IMG/VR virus record: IMGVR_UViG_3300019730_000006
Location: 1 to 51,371 of that record
From: a virus
DNA: 51,371 nt
Reading direction: 5' to 3' (one strand)
Every line of letters begins with the position of its first letter. Positions within the stretch are counted from its first letter, which is position 1. The notes below the pieces were generated by a model. That model was given only the letters and a program-made list of their open reading frames with translations. It was not told the origin of the DNA and searched no databases. Below are positions 33,840 through 40,830 of this stretch, one piece after another. The translations under genes and the position numbers were made by a program.

Positions 33840-33873
33840 TTATGTCAATAAAATTTTTATTTTATTGACATAA
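33840..33873. promoter_or_regulatory. 34-bp palindromic operator at the HTH promoter
   Basis: Perfect inverted repeat with 15-bp arms (33840-33854 and 33859-33873, outer sequence TTATGTCAATAAAAT) and a TTTT centre. It contains TTGACA in - strand orientation (33843-33848), a -35 candidate for the HTH gene. It also overlaps the last codons and stop of the radical SAM gene. Confidence 0.8.
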
Positions 33874-34788
33874 CTTTTTGGCTATTTTTTTAGTGTACTT
33901 GTTTCTTGCAATTTTATATTGTTCATATGTATATTTTTGAAAAAAAGCATTTTGATTAACCCACTGAGCGAGTTCGTTATAAATCCTTTGACCTTTAATA
34001 TTTTCATGTCTCATTAGATATGGCCTGCATTTCATTTTTTTTAAAAAAATTAATCTTTCCACAGTATCCTCATATGTTGAATTGAAGCCAGCTAAAACAT
34101 AAACAAAAGGCCAGCAGGGTTTATGTCGCCTTAAAATATTAAGCTTTTTTTCAAATAAATCAATATTGCTAATGTGGTCAAGCGCTAGTCTCAGTTCTGA
34201 AATACGAGTTTTACTGATAATATTAGCTATTTCATCAGTGATAAGCCTAAAGTCAAGACCCTGATTGAAATCAATTTTGACTTTTTCTTGTTGTGCCTGT
34301 TCGCAAATAAGTTTGAAATGCTCAGGAAGGGCAAGTATGTTGTTATCCATCAATACTACTTCCCGCGCTTTCCCGTCCCAAATATCATAGAGATTCCTAT
34401 CAGCCCGGATGTGCCCCTCTTTTTCCGGGACAAAACAAAACGGACAATTTCGGATACACCCTCGTGTCGCAAAATCCATGTTAATTAGGGGGCGGACCCG
34501 GTCGATCTCGGGCGGCAGTACTGATTTAATATTGTACCCGGTACCGCCGATCATTCCGCGCCCCTGGCCAATTATCCAATCCCATTCATACGCTTTTTCT
34601 CTATTGGAGGTAAAAATGCATGATACATAAATAATATCGGAATTGCTGCTAGCAAGTGGAAAATCTTCAATTACAGTATCACCTCGATTCATATGATACC
34701 TTTTTATTTTTTCAATGGCCAAATTATAAAAATGTTTTTTTCCTTTCCTTTGGTAATTTTTATCTATATTTATTATTAAAACTTTCAT
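33862..34788 (-). CDS. radical SAM enzyme
   Basis: 308 residues. The [4Fe-4S] cysteines are C111, C115 and C118 in RGCIRNCPFCFV, the canonical CxxxCxxC. Further radical-SAM barrel features follow: VVLMDNNILALPEH, IDFNQGLDFRLI and LRLALDHI. The first 105 residues resemble the partial Rossmann domain in front of B12-type and methylthiolating enzymes (SDIIYVSCIFT), but no cobalamin motif is seen. Substrate unknown; tRNA, nucleotide or peptide are possible. Its ATG overlaps the stop of a zinc-ribbon microprotein. Confidence 0.85.
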   Translation of the reverse strand: MKVLIINIDKNYQRKGKKHFYNLAIEKIKRYHMNRGDTVIEDFPLASSNSDIIYVSCIFTSNREKAYEWDWIIGQGRGMIGGTGYNIKSVLPPEIDRVRPLINMDFATRGCIRNCPFCFVPEKEGHIRADRNLYDIWDGKAREVVLMDNNILALPEHFKLICEQAQQEKVKIDFNQGLDFRLITDEIANIISKTRISELRLALDHISNIDLFEKKLNILRRHKPCWPFVYVLAGFNSTYEDTVERLIFLKKMKCRPYLMRHENIKGQRIYNELAQWVNQNAFFQKYTYEQYKIARNKYTKKIAKKLCQ

Positions 34789-34958
34789 TTTTTATTCCTT
34801 ATTTTTTCACTTATATTTATACAATCCCAACACCTAATAAGTTTTACGGGAATTTGTTCAGCCTGTAGAATGATATTTTTGCCACAAGTACATTTGTATT
34901 GAATCGCACAAAGATTTTCTGTTGTCTCAAGATCAGGGCGTCTTTTTACTCGGGCCAT
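34785..34958 (-). CDS. 57-residue zinc-ribbon microprotein coupled to the radical SAM gene
   Basis: Read directly. MARVKRRPDLETTENL, then CTCG and CWDC pairs spaced by about 23 residues, a four-Cys zinc ribbon. The TGA overlaps the radical SAM ATG (ATGA), so the two are translationally coupled. It resembles the com-like ribbons of phages. It could bind RNA or DNA or deliver substrate to the enzyme; neither is shown. Confidence 0.6.
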   Translation of the reverse strand: MARVKRRPDLETTENLCAIQYKCTCGKNIILQAEQIPVKLIRCWDCINISEKIRNKK

Positions 34959-35152
34959 TGCTTAGTCCTTTTTATTTCCGGGTTATAACTCTCTGTTTTT
35001 TTTCTGAGAAGATTTTGCGACACCTCTGTCTCATTGCAACTCTGTTCAAGTTCTAACATTATTTTTCCGAAGTTTTCAAATCTCAGCAATCTTTTAATGT
35101 GAAATTTTTGCTTTAAACTAAGCTTACTTTCAAAAATTTCTTTTTCATTCAT
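34946..35152 (-). CDS. small helical protein of the MNEK.IFE family
   Basis: 68 residues from the second ATG (35152), chosen because it gives the same RBS spacing and N-terminus as its relative encoded just upstream (MNEKEIFE versus MNEKQIFE). Helical and charged, no cysteine pairs. Function unknown. Part of a local group of duplicated small genes. Confidence 0.55.
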   Translation of the reverse strand: MNEKEIFESKLSLKQKFHIKRLLRFENFGKIMLELEQSCNETEVSQNLLRKKTESYNPEIKRTKQWPE

Positions 35153-35180
35153 CATTAGACTCCTTATTTTTTTTAGGGTT
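35128..35180. repeat. 53-bp direct repeat at a gene junction, copy 1
   Basis: 49 of 53 bases match 35528-35580, exactly 400 bp away. Each copy spans the end of one small gene (protein end NPKK.KESN.E) and the RBS and first codons of the next (MNEK.IFE). Confidence 0.8.
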
Positions 35181-35552
35181 AAAAAGTGGACACGCCTTCC
35201 CTGTCCAAAACACAGGGTCTTTGCTTGACATAAAAAAGCAATTTGAAGCTTGCCTCATTATACCATTCTCATCATGCACAATAAAAATTTTATTTTTTTT
35301 GTTATAATTAATGCAATTTCCGCAAACTTCAATCTCATTCAACATATTCGATATTTTTTTTAAAATAGGGAAAATATCAGCTGAAACTTTTTTGAAAGCC
35401 TGACTTAATTCATTTGGAAAATGTTTGCAGGCAAGTCCCAAAACATACGACTGGTATTCGAGACTTTTTTTTATTTCATTTTTTTCTTCATTTGTCAATT
35501 CTCCAAGTCCTTTATTTATGCAATATTTTTCAAAAATTTGTTTTTCATTCAT
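35145..35552 (-). CDS. Cys-containing small protein of the MNEK.IFE family
   Basis: 135 residues. The N-terminal helix MNEKQIFEKYCINKGLGEL is shared with neighbours. The C-terminal half has CGNCINY, NCFF and ACPLF cysteines, a zinc-binding look. Helical middle (SQAFKKVSADIFPILKKISNMLNEIEV). Function unknown. Confidence 0.6.
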   Translation of the reverse strand: MNEKQIFEKYCINKGLGELTNEEKNEIKKSLEYQSYVLGLACKHFPNELSQAFKKVSADIFPILKKISNMLNEIEVCGNCINYNKKNKIFIVHDENGIMRQASNCFFMSSKDPVFWTGKACPLFNPKKNKESNDE

Positions 35553-35580
35553 GATTAGACTCCTTAATTTTTTTAGGATT
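35528..35580. repeat. 53-bp direct repeat at a gene junction, copy 2
   Basis: Partner of 35128-35180. It covers the junction between the 50-residue gene (35545-35697) and the 135-residue gene. Confidence 0.8.
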
Positions 35581-35697
35581 ATAGCTGCCTTCTCTTTTTA
35601 TTAAAAGACTTGGTATGTCTTGAGGGGTAATTTCGTCATTAAAAGAATATGTTTTCCCTTTATATTTTAAATGATAATAAAAAAAATTTTTATTCAT
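35545..35697 (-). CDS. 50-residue hypothetical protein
   Basis: Read directly. MNKNFFYYHLKYKGKTYSF, then DEITPQDIPSLLIKREGSYNPKKIKESNHE. It overlaps the next gene by 8 bases, and its C-terminus matches that of the 135-residue protein because both lie in the 53-bp repeat. Function unknown. Confidence 0.55.
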   Translation of the reverse strand: MNKNFFYYHLKYKGKTYSFNDEITPQDIPSLLIKREGSYNPKKIKESNHE

Positions 35698-35734
35698 GAT
35701 TTAATCCTTGATAGAACTTTTATTCTTGTGCTGT

Positions 35735-35941
35735 TTACAGTCCGCCCCTTTTAAATCCAATAAATTTCACAGCAGCACAAATATTTTTTTTGATATTTTC
35801 TTTCATATCAGATAATAAAATTTGCAAAGAAAAAATCTGATATTCATATGTGCCACGCACATAAACCCCATATTCAGAATCAAAGTCAAAGTTAAAATTT
35901 TTCGACAAACAATATTGTTTATAGATTTCCTCTGGCTTCAT
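35735..35941 (-). CDS. small protein with related N-terminus
   Basis: 68 residues. It begins MKPEEIYKQYCLSKNFNF, resembling MNEKQIFEKYCINKG of the gene two positions downstream, so it may be a third, diverged member of that family. The rest is mixed helix and strand. Function unknown. Confidence 0.5.
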   Translation of the reverse strand: MKPEEIYKQYCLSKNFNFDFDSEYGVYVRGTYEYQIFSLQILLSDMKENIKKNICAAVKFIGFKRGGL

Positions 35942-35944
35942 GGG

Positions 35945-36733
35945 CTACTCCTTTAAATATTTATTTGCATTTTTAACAAAAATACTATCCATCCTAACGG
36001 GTGATAAAACAGATAATGATTTTTCAAAGTCGTGGCGGGCTTTTATTCTGACAGATTTTTTTTCAAGCGTTCTAACTTTTTTTACCCGTTTGCCTTTAAC
36101 TCTAAAAAGCCCTTTTTCGCCTTCCATGTCGGAGAATATAAATTGTTTTTTGAGATCCCAGCCGTATGGATTACCACCAACCTGTTTTTTTGACAGCCCT
36201 GAATATTTGTAAAAAATTGCCCAGCGTTGATCCGGCCTGAATCTGTCATTATGACCAAACCTTTCAGGCGCGGACCTTATGCCGCCAATTGTTAATTCTT
36301 GCGCGGTTTTACCCGGCCCCAGCCTTAGAGGTCTGCTTACAGGTCTTGAAAAGCTACCTCCGATCCTGGCCGTGTCCATGGGTACGGGAACGGAGCCATC
36401 AAGCTTGCCGGGGACTGTACGGCCTTCTTCTTGCTTTTTCAAATAATGCTCTTTGCCGCCTTTCATTTTCATTACACCGACTTTAGCATTGATGGTGCCA
36501 AGTTTTCTCATTTTACCGCCTGATGACTGTGGCTTTGATTTATATTTCCTCACTGCACCCAAAGTGAATTTTGTCCTGATTGTCATTTTGCTAATATTTT
36601 TTTTATACTTTCCTTCAGCAAGATCAACCGCATCATTAACAGTTTCAGAACCCACTCTGGCAAGTGCTCCTTGTTTTCTGTTTAATTTTTTTAAAAGTTT
36701 TTTTGTGTTTGTTTCAATTTTTACAGTTGCCAT
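35945..36733 (-). CDS. basic structural-like protein (tail-completion type) within the early region
   Basis: 262 residues, very basic. The pattern ETVNDAVDLAEGKYKKNISKMTIRTKFTLGAVRKYKSKP and the Lys/Arg-rich body recall minor tail or tail-completion proteins (lambda gpZ or HK97 gp10 types). It is the only structural-looking gene on the - strand, alone between regulators and ParB, with a 130-bp leader containing a GC-rich inverted repeat. If the resemblance is misleading, a DNA-binding protein would also fit the charge. Confidence 0.45.
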   Translation of the reverse strand: MATVKIETNTKKLLKKLNRKQGALARVGSETVNDAVDLAEGKYKKNISKMTIRTKFTLGAVRKYKSKPQSSGGKMRKLGTINAKVGVMKMKGGKEHYLKKQEEGRTVPGKLDGSVPVPMDTARIGGSFSRPVSRPLRLGPGKTAQELTIGGIRSAPERFGHNDRFRPDQRWAIFYKYSGLSKKQVGGNPYGWDLKKQFIFSDMEGEKGLFRVKGKRVKKVRTLEKKSVRIKARHDFEKSLSVLSPVRMDSIFVKNANKYLKE

Positions 36734-36772
36734 TGTTTTTTCCTTTGTTTAATTCCATCCCTCAAACAAAGA

Positions 36773-36837
36773 CGGGGCCGAAGGAAGTAAAAACGGGGCT
36801 GTAGGGTTAACGGTTGATTTGCGAGTAGGCGGCCCCG
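36773..36837 (-). other. GC-rich inverted repeat in the leader of the 262-residue gene
   Basis: CGGGGCCG (36773-36780) and CGGCCCCG (36830-36837) enclose 49 bases that include the palindrome GTTAAC. Much richer in GC than its surroundings. It could be an RNA leader, a terminator of the upstream transcript or a parS-like site near ParB. The gap 36734-36862 holds nothing else. Confidence 0.5.
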
Positions 36838-36862
36838 CCTTTATTTCAGAGATGGATTATTT

Positions 36863-36982
36863 TTATTTTAAAGCGCTTTTAATCCTATGTATTGACATAT
36901 TATCAATTTTTTTTCTTTTTCTGTAAATGATTATTTTGTAGATTATGAAAATTATTATTACTGCTGTGATTGTTATTTTCAT
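36863..36982 (-). CDS. 39-residue single-TM microprotein
   Basis: Read directly. MKITITAVIIIFIIYKIIIY followed by RKRKKIDNMSIHRIKSALK: one membrane helix with a basic cytoplasmic tail. AGGAAAAG lies upstream at a long spacing. It starts 5 bases after the stop of the preceding gene. Function unknown. Confidence 0.4.
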   Translation of the reverse strand: MKITITAVIIIFIIYKIIIYRKRKKIDNMSIHRIKSALK

Positions 36983-36986
36983 TTGA

Positions 36987-37295
36987 TTATCTTTTCCTAT
37001 TGTCAATAATAAATTGAAAATAATCCTTGTTTAATTTCATACTTTCAAAATCAGCATCTATCATTAAAGCTATTTCATATTTTTGCCTCAATTCAGAAAG
37101 TCTTTTGTTGTACATTGGCTTTTTATTTATTTCCGCCAGAAGATATATAGGCAATAGCTCTTTTTCTTTAAAAATATTTGTATCATTTTGATTTAAGAAG
37201 TATGGGCAATCAAAACTTTTCTTTTCAGGATTTTTTAAAATCCACTCCCATATTCTGATTTTTTCTTTCAATATGTATAGCTCTGTTTTTCTCAT
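36987..37295 (-). CDS. hypothetical helical protein
   Basis: 102 residues. Begins MRKTELYILKEKIRIWEWILKNPEKKSFDCPYFL; charged helices throughout and few cysteines. It follows ParB by 11 bases and is probably co-transcribed. Not recognised. Confidence 0.5.
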   Translation of the reverse strand: MRKTELYILKEKIRIWEWILKNPEKKSFDCPYFLNQNDTNIFKEKELLPIYLLAEINKKPMYNKRLSELRQKYEIALMIDADFESMKLNKDYFQFIIDNRKR

Positions 37296-37306
37296 GAGTT
37301 ATTCCT

Positions 37307-37969
37307 TTAAATCTCAAATTCTTCCTGACAATGTGGACACCGAACAATTTTTTTACTAATCGCTTTTGGCATCTTCTCTTCAGGTATTTTTTCTACTTTC
37401 TTAGGCTTTGGCGTCTTATTTTTAGCCGACCTCTCAAAGCCACCGGTTGTAACAATTTTGTCAACTTTTTCAATTTCTCCCTGCTCTTCAAGATTTGCCC
37501 GTACTTTGCCTACTGTTTTGTGATCTACATCAAGATCCCTTGCAATGCTTCGATTGCTCTTTTCCGGCCTTAATACCAGGTTTATTTTTATTTGTTCCCG
37601 CTTTGCCTTTTCCAGCTCCTTTTTGCTTGCTTTACTTAAATGCCTTCTGTTAAGATTGTCATCAATCACAAGCTCTTTAACTTGACCAGTAGTTCCCGAA
37701 TAAACATCAATAGGAACTATGTCAATATTTAACTCTTTAGCAATTTCCCAGCGGTTAAGTCCGCCGATTATAAAATATTCACCGCTAGCATCTTGATAAA
37801 CTTTTATTGCATCACGGATAAAACCACTTTTTTCAATATCGGCTTTCAAAGCCTCTCGGTCTTCTGCTTTTATAGGCATTAAGTCTTGATACTCCAACAG
37901 CTCGGGAGAAGGCTGCAAAAAACTAATATTTGTTTGCGTTGATGAGATTTTTTTTATTGTGTCTTGCAT
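37307..37969 (-). CDS. parB: ParB-like protein with C-terminal zinc motif
   Basis: 220 residues. The ParB/sulfiredoxin N-domain is visible in LMPIKAEDREALKADIEKSGFIRDAIKV and FIIGGLNRWEIAKELN, the box that in ParB binds CTP. An HTH (KSNRSIARDLDVDHKTVGKVRANLEEQGEI) follows, as in true ParB. The end has CPHCQEEFEI, half of a zinc site. Together with ParA two genes upstream it would segregate a plasmid prophage by binding parS. A ParB-like transcription regulator is the alternative. Confidence 0.75.
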   Translation of the reverse strand: MQDTIKKISSTQTNISFLQPSPELLEYQDLMPIKAEDREALKADIEKSGFIRDAIKVYQDASGEYFIIGGLNRWEIAKELNIDIVPIDVYSGTTGQVKELVIDDNLNRRHLSKASKKELEKAKREQIKINLVLRPEKSNRSIARDLDVDHKTVGKVRANLEEQGEIEKVDKIVTTGGFERSAKNKTPKPKKVEKIPEEKMPKAISKKIVRCPHCQEEFEI

Positions 37970-37973
37970 AGCT

Positions 37974-38327
37974 TTACCCGTTTGCCTTTATGTAGTCTAA
38001 AACTTTTTTAGCAGTCTTAACCCATTCAGCCCATGAAAAAGAATCTCTCATTAATACCCACAAACCATTGCAACAAGAATTATTTTTATATAATACACAT
38101 TTTTTGCATGCCTCTACTTCGCAGCTTTTGCACTCTGCATCTTCTTGAAGGCAATTGGAACAGTCTGTCTGATATTCTTTACAATAAGAGCAGTAATCTG
38201 AAAACCAGTTTTCTTTTATAGAATATTTCATTTTATAAGCGCTTGGTCTACTTTTTTGATCTTGCTTTTCTGCCCAAGCGATCATTCTTTGATAATGATT
38301 TATGGCTTGTTGTTTTATATCTTGCAT
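37974..38327 (-). CDS. Cys-rich protein between ParA and ParB
   Basis: 117 residues. From residue 45 on it carries about 14 cysteines in CSYC, CSNC, CKSC, CKKC and CC pairs, surely a metal-binding region. The flanking helices are charged, with a C-terminal W-rich helix (DSFSWAEWVKTAKKVLDYIK). Its start and RBS region resemble those of parB (ATGCAAGA preceded by AAGCT). Function unknown. Confidence 0.6.
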   Translation of the reverse strand: MQDIKQQAINHYQRMIAWAEKQDQKSRPSAYKMKYSIKENWFSDYCSYCKEYQTDCSNCLQEDAECKSCEVEACKKCVLYKNNSCCNGLWVLMRDSFSWAEWVKTAKKVLDYIKANG

Positions 38328-38440
38328 AGCTTCACCTTATCTTTTTTAAATGTATTACCACATTCAATGCAAACCCAAAAATCAAAATTATATTCTAATA
38401 AAAATTCATTTTTACATAATGGGCATTTTGCATACTCCAT
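38315..38440 (-). CDS. 41-residue zinc-ribbon microprotein
   Basis: Read directly. MEYAKCPLCKNEFLLEYNF, then CIEC and LC: two CxxC pairs in the standard ribbon spacing. It overlaps the next gene by 13 bases and follows parA by 8. GGGGG lies upstream as RBS. Function unknown. Confidence 0.6.
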   Translation of the reverse strand: MEYAKCPLCKNEFLLEYNFDFWVCIECGNTFKKDKVKLCKI

Positions 38441-38448
38441 GACACCCC

Positions 38449-39228
38449 CTAAGCTCCCAAAATTTCAAGAACCGGCTTCAAATATTTTTCAATTTTTGAG
38501 TCAGTTAATTTCAATCGACCGGCAGTGAGTTTTTGAATTTCTGTGTTTTTTGTTATTTTATGGCCTTTGACAAAAGCTGATTTTTTACAAAGTAAAATTA
38601 AAAACGCCTCAAGAAGATTTTCAGCATATTTTGTTTTATTGCTTTTATCAATAACAAAAACAGCTTCGCCTTTTTTCTGCAATTCTTCAAGCCTGGTGAA
38701 AGTGTGTATTGTTGCCCTTATTGATTTTTCGCTTATTTCGCACGGCACAAAAATTTTATCGCTTGCCATAATTGCGGCTTGCGTTATGCCCTGTAGAGTT
38801 GGTGGTGCGTCAAAAATGACATAGTCAAAAGCTTCAAACCTTTCTTTAAGATTTTTCAGAATTCTGGTAAATGAAAATGGGTCTGCATTCGTATACATTT
38901 TATCAAAAGAAAAATCTGACGAAACAAGTTTTATATTGTGATATTTAGTATATTCAAAGTAATTTTCATTTTTCCCTAAAATTAAGCTGTTGATTGTGCC
39001 CTCAGGAAATATTATATCACTTTCAGGCATTGCTTTAAGTGCTGATAAATCTTCAAGATCAAAACCCAGTCCGTTATCAATTCTTAGTGCGTCCGTCAGA
39101 CTGCCTTGGGGGTCGCAGTCAATACACAAAACTTTATGCCCCTGAGTGGATAGAGAAAGGGCAAGAAGTTCTGCAAATGTTGTCTTTCCTGCGCCTCCCT
39201 TATTATTTGTTACAGATATTATTTTCAT
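38449..39228 (-). CDS. parA: ParA-family partition ATPase
   Basis: 259 residues. Deviant Walker A KGGAGKTT (10-17), CIDCDPQGSLTDAL (A' motif) and YVIFDAPPTLQG (Walker B), all diagnostic of ParA/Soj. It lacks the N-terminal HTH of P1-type ParA, so it is a short type Ib-like ParA. With ParB it would move and segregate low-copy DNA, implying a plasmid stage. It is preceded by an AT-rich gap of 36 bp. Confidence 0.92.
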   Translation of the reverse strand: MKIISVTNNKGGAGKTTFAELLALSLSTQGHKVLCIDCDPQGSLTDALRIDNGLGFDLEDLSALKAMPESDIIFPEGTINSLILGKNENYFEYTKYHNIKLVSSDFSFDKMYTNADPFSFTRILKNLKERFEAFDYVIFDAPPTLQGITQAAIMASDKIFVPCEISEKSIRATIHTFTRLEELQKKGEAVFVIDKSNKTKYAENLLEAFLILLCKKSAFVKGHKITKNTEIQKLTAGRLKLTDSKIEKYLKPVLEILGA

Positions 39229-39264
39229 TGTTTTTTCCTTTTTTTTATTTATATATTTTTTTCA

Positions 39265-39471
39265 CTAAATCATTTTTATGGGTCGCCCTCTGGCTATCTG
39301 CTCAGAAGTCGGATTTTTAATTTCTTTAAGATATCCGCCTTCGCATTCACTGACATGCAACATGTCGCAAACAATGAATCCGTCTTTAGTCTTTTTGTTT
39401 ATTGCTTCACATTTTAAGCAGTTAGCCAAGCCAGGGGAGCGTGTTTTTATAAATTTAAAATATATAGTCAT
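39265..39471 (-). CDS. small Cys-containing protein
   Basis: 68 residues from the ATG at 39471 (GAGAGTGG upstream); the frame is open to 39492 inside the previous gene. Contains CLKC, VCDM and SEC, four cysteines in a loose zinc-like pattern. Function unknown. Confidence 0.5.
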   Translation of the reverse strand: MTIYFKFIKTRSPGLANCLKCEAINKKTKDGFIVCDMLHVSECEGGYLKEIKNPTSEQIARGRPIKMI

Positions 39472-39473
39472 TT

Positions 39474-39722
39474 TTAACCACTCTCTTCGCAATTAATTAT
39501 TTCTCTCGACCCGTCTAGTATCTCAAAATCATTATTTTGGTCAACTTTGTAAAAAACTATATCAAAAATCTCAAAATCTTCATGCCCAAATTCTTCAATT
39601 GCGTCAAAAATATTATTGACCGCTTCTCTTAATGACTCAACCCTTCCAGAACTTGAGCTCATCTGCAAGCTTAAATCACAACCTTTTATTTTTAAGCGCA
39701 TGCTCACAAAATTTTTTTTCAT
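39474..39722 (-). CDS. hypothetical small acidic protein
   Basis: 82 residues from the ATG that overlaps the previous TGA (TGATGA). Alpha/beta pattern with SLREAVNNIFDAIEEFGHEDFEIFDIVFYKV. No family recognised. Confidence 0.5.
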   Translation of the reverse strand: MKKNFVSMRLKIKGCDLSLQMSSSSGRVESLREAVNNIFDAIEEFGHEDFEIFDIVFYKVDQNNDFEILDGSREIINCEESG

Positions 39723-39985
39723 CACAGCCCCATGTTTTTGTTTTTATTGAGCTTTTCGCAAATTTCTTTTACTGTTCTTAAACTCATTAGATGAGGATTG
39801 TTTAAATAATCAACAAGTCTTGTGTAATTCAATCCGGTTTCAGCCGCAATTTCTCTGTATGTCTTCCCTTTTCCCTTGCCAACATACATATTTCGTAAAA
39901 TTTGAGAAATTTCAACTCTTTTTAAATTTATAATTTTTTCTATTTCTTTGATTGTTGGGACTGATAATTCATTTTTTTTTGACAT
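39722..39985 (-). CDS. HTH DNA-binding protein
   Basis: 87 residues. A helix-turn-helix is clear in TYREIAAETGLNYTRLVDYLNNPHLMSLRTVKEICEKLN, preceded by a basic segment GKGKGK. The second HTH regulator of the early region, about 500 bp upstream of parA and in the same direction; it may control that operon. Confidence 0.65.
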   Translation of the reverse strand: MSKKNELSVPTIKEIEKIINLKRVEISQILRNMYVGKGKGKTYREIAAETGLNYTRLVDYLNNPHLMSLRTVKEICEKLNKNKNMGL

Positions 39986-39997
39986 ATTTTTACCCTT

Positions 39998-40201
39998 CTA
40001 ATTTAATAAATTTTTATATTTGAAAATAGAATTATTTGCCTGAACCCAAAAGGCAGCAGTTTTATTACTTGGGTTTAGTTTTATTTGACGGGACATAATA
40101 TCTACTTCTTCAACAGTCCATATTAAAACTTTATTCTGTCTTTGATATTTTTGATTTTTTTTTATTTTGTTGATTGGTATTTGTGCATCTTTGTTTTTCA
40201 T
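39998..40201 (-). CDS. hypothetical small basic protein
   Basis: 67 residues: MKNKDAQIPINKIKKNQKYQRQNKVLIWTVEEVDIMSRQ... No motif recognised. RBS poor (ATCAGGACAAACAAATG). It sits in the operon started by promoter copy 2. Confidence 0.45.
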   Translation of the reverse strand: MKNKDAQIPINKIKKNQKYQRQNKVLIWTVEEVDIMSRQIKLNPSNKTAAFWVQANNSIFKYKNLLN

Positions 40202-40215
40202 TTGTTTGTCCTGAT

Positions 40216-40413
40216 TTATCTTGTTGCATAAAATTTTACAAATCTACTAGCAACACATTCTCTGTAAAAATTTTTTTTCATAGTGCAGCCGTAACAACAA
40301 CTTTTAGGTTGAACTACGCTAATGAAATGGTTTGCGCATTTTGACTTTTTACAGAATTGGCCTTCATTTATTTTAAAGTCTTTGTAAATATTTTCTTGAT
40401 TTGGTAAATTCAT
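40216..40413 (-). CDS. Cys-rich small protein
   Basis: 65 residues from the ATG at 40413, with AGGA 9 bases upstream; the frame is open to 40524 but that part runs through a GC-rich hairpin and the preceding gene. Cysteines occur as FCKKSKC, SCCYGC and EC, probably binding metal. Function unknown. Confidence 0.55.
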   Translation of the reverse strand: MNLPNQENIYKDFKINEGQFCKKSKCANHFISVVQPKSCCYGCTMKKNFYRECVASRFVKFYATR

Positions 40414-40448
40414 ATGCATTTTCCTGAAATTTAATTTTATTTTTAACG

Positions 40449-40471
40449 CTTGCGCAAGACCCCCGTGGGGG
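40449..40471. other. pair of GC palindromes
   Basis: CTTGCGCAAG (40449-40458) is directly followed by CCCCCGTGGGGG (40460-40471), in the 85-bp gap between two early genes. No T-run. TTAAC before and GTTAA after extend the symmetry of the block. A processing or attenuation site is possible. Confidence 0.5.
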
Positions 40472-40498
40472 CCGGGCGTAGGGGTTAAAAATATTTTA

Positions 40499-40825
40499 TT
40501 ATTTAAAATAAACCCTATATCCATATTGCCCTGAATATCTTAAATCACAATCAAACACATTCTCTATTAAATTAGGTATGTGATTTCCATCAACATCAAC
40601 AAATCCGTATTTAGAAGCAAATGCGTCAAGGTCTTCATCATCAACCCCATATTTTTCAGGGTGCTCATTTGGTAAAATACAAAATTTTTTAAATTTTTCT
40701 AAGTCTTTTTTATTGATTACGGTCATTGTATCAAAGTCTTCAAAAAGCATTCTTATAATATTAAGACCTGTAAAAATGTTGATGTCTGTTTTTTCTTCGT
40801 AATTTTTGCATGTAATAATTTTCAT
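40499..40825 (-). CDS. hypothetical acidic protein, first gene after promoter copy 2
   Basis: 108 residues. Acidic, with DLEKFKKFCILPNEHPEKYGVDDEDLDAFASKYGFVDVDGNHIPNLIENVF. It directly follows the duplicated promoter cassette, so it should be strongly expressed early; such position is typical of host-takeover or anti-defence proteins, but the sequence gives no family. Confidence 0.55.
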   Translation of the reverse strand: MKIITCKNYEEKTDINIFTGLNIIRMLFEDFDTMTVINKKDLEKFKKFCILPNEHPEKYGVDDEDLDAFASKYGFVDVDGNHIPNLIENVFDCDLRYSGQYGYRVYFK

Positions 40826-40830
40826 TTTGT

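Noticed and set aside
33865-33893. + strand promoter starting at the TTGACA of the 34-bp palindrome
   Set aside because: No acceptable -10 at 16-18 bp, and it would run antisense through the radical SAM gene.
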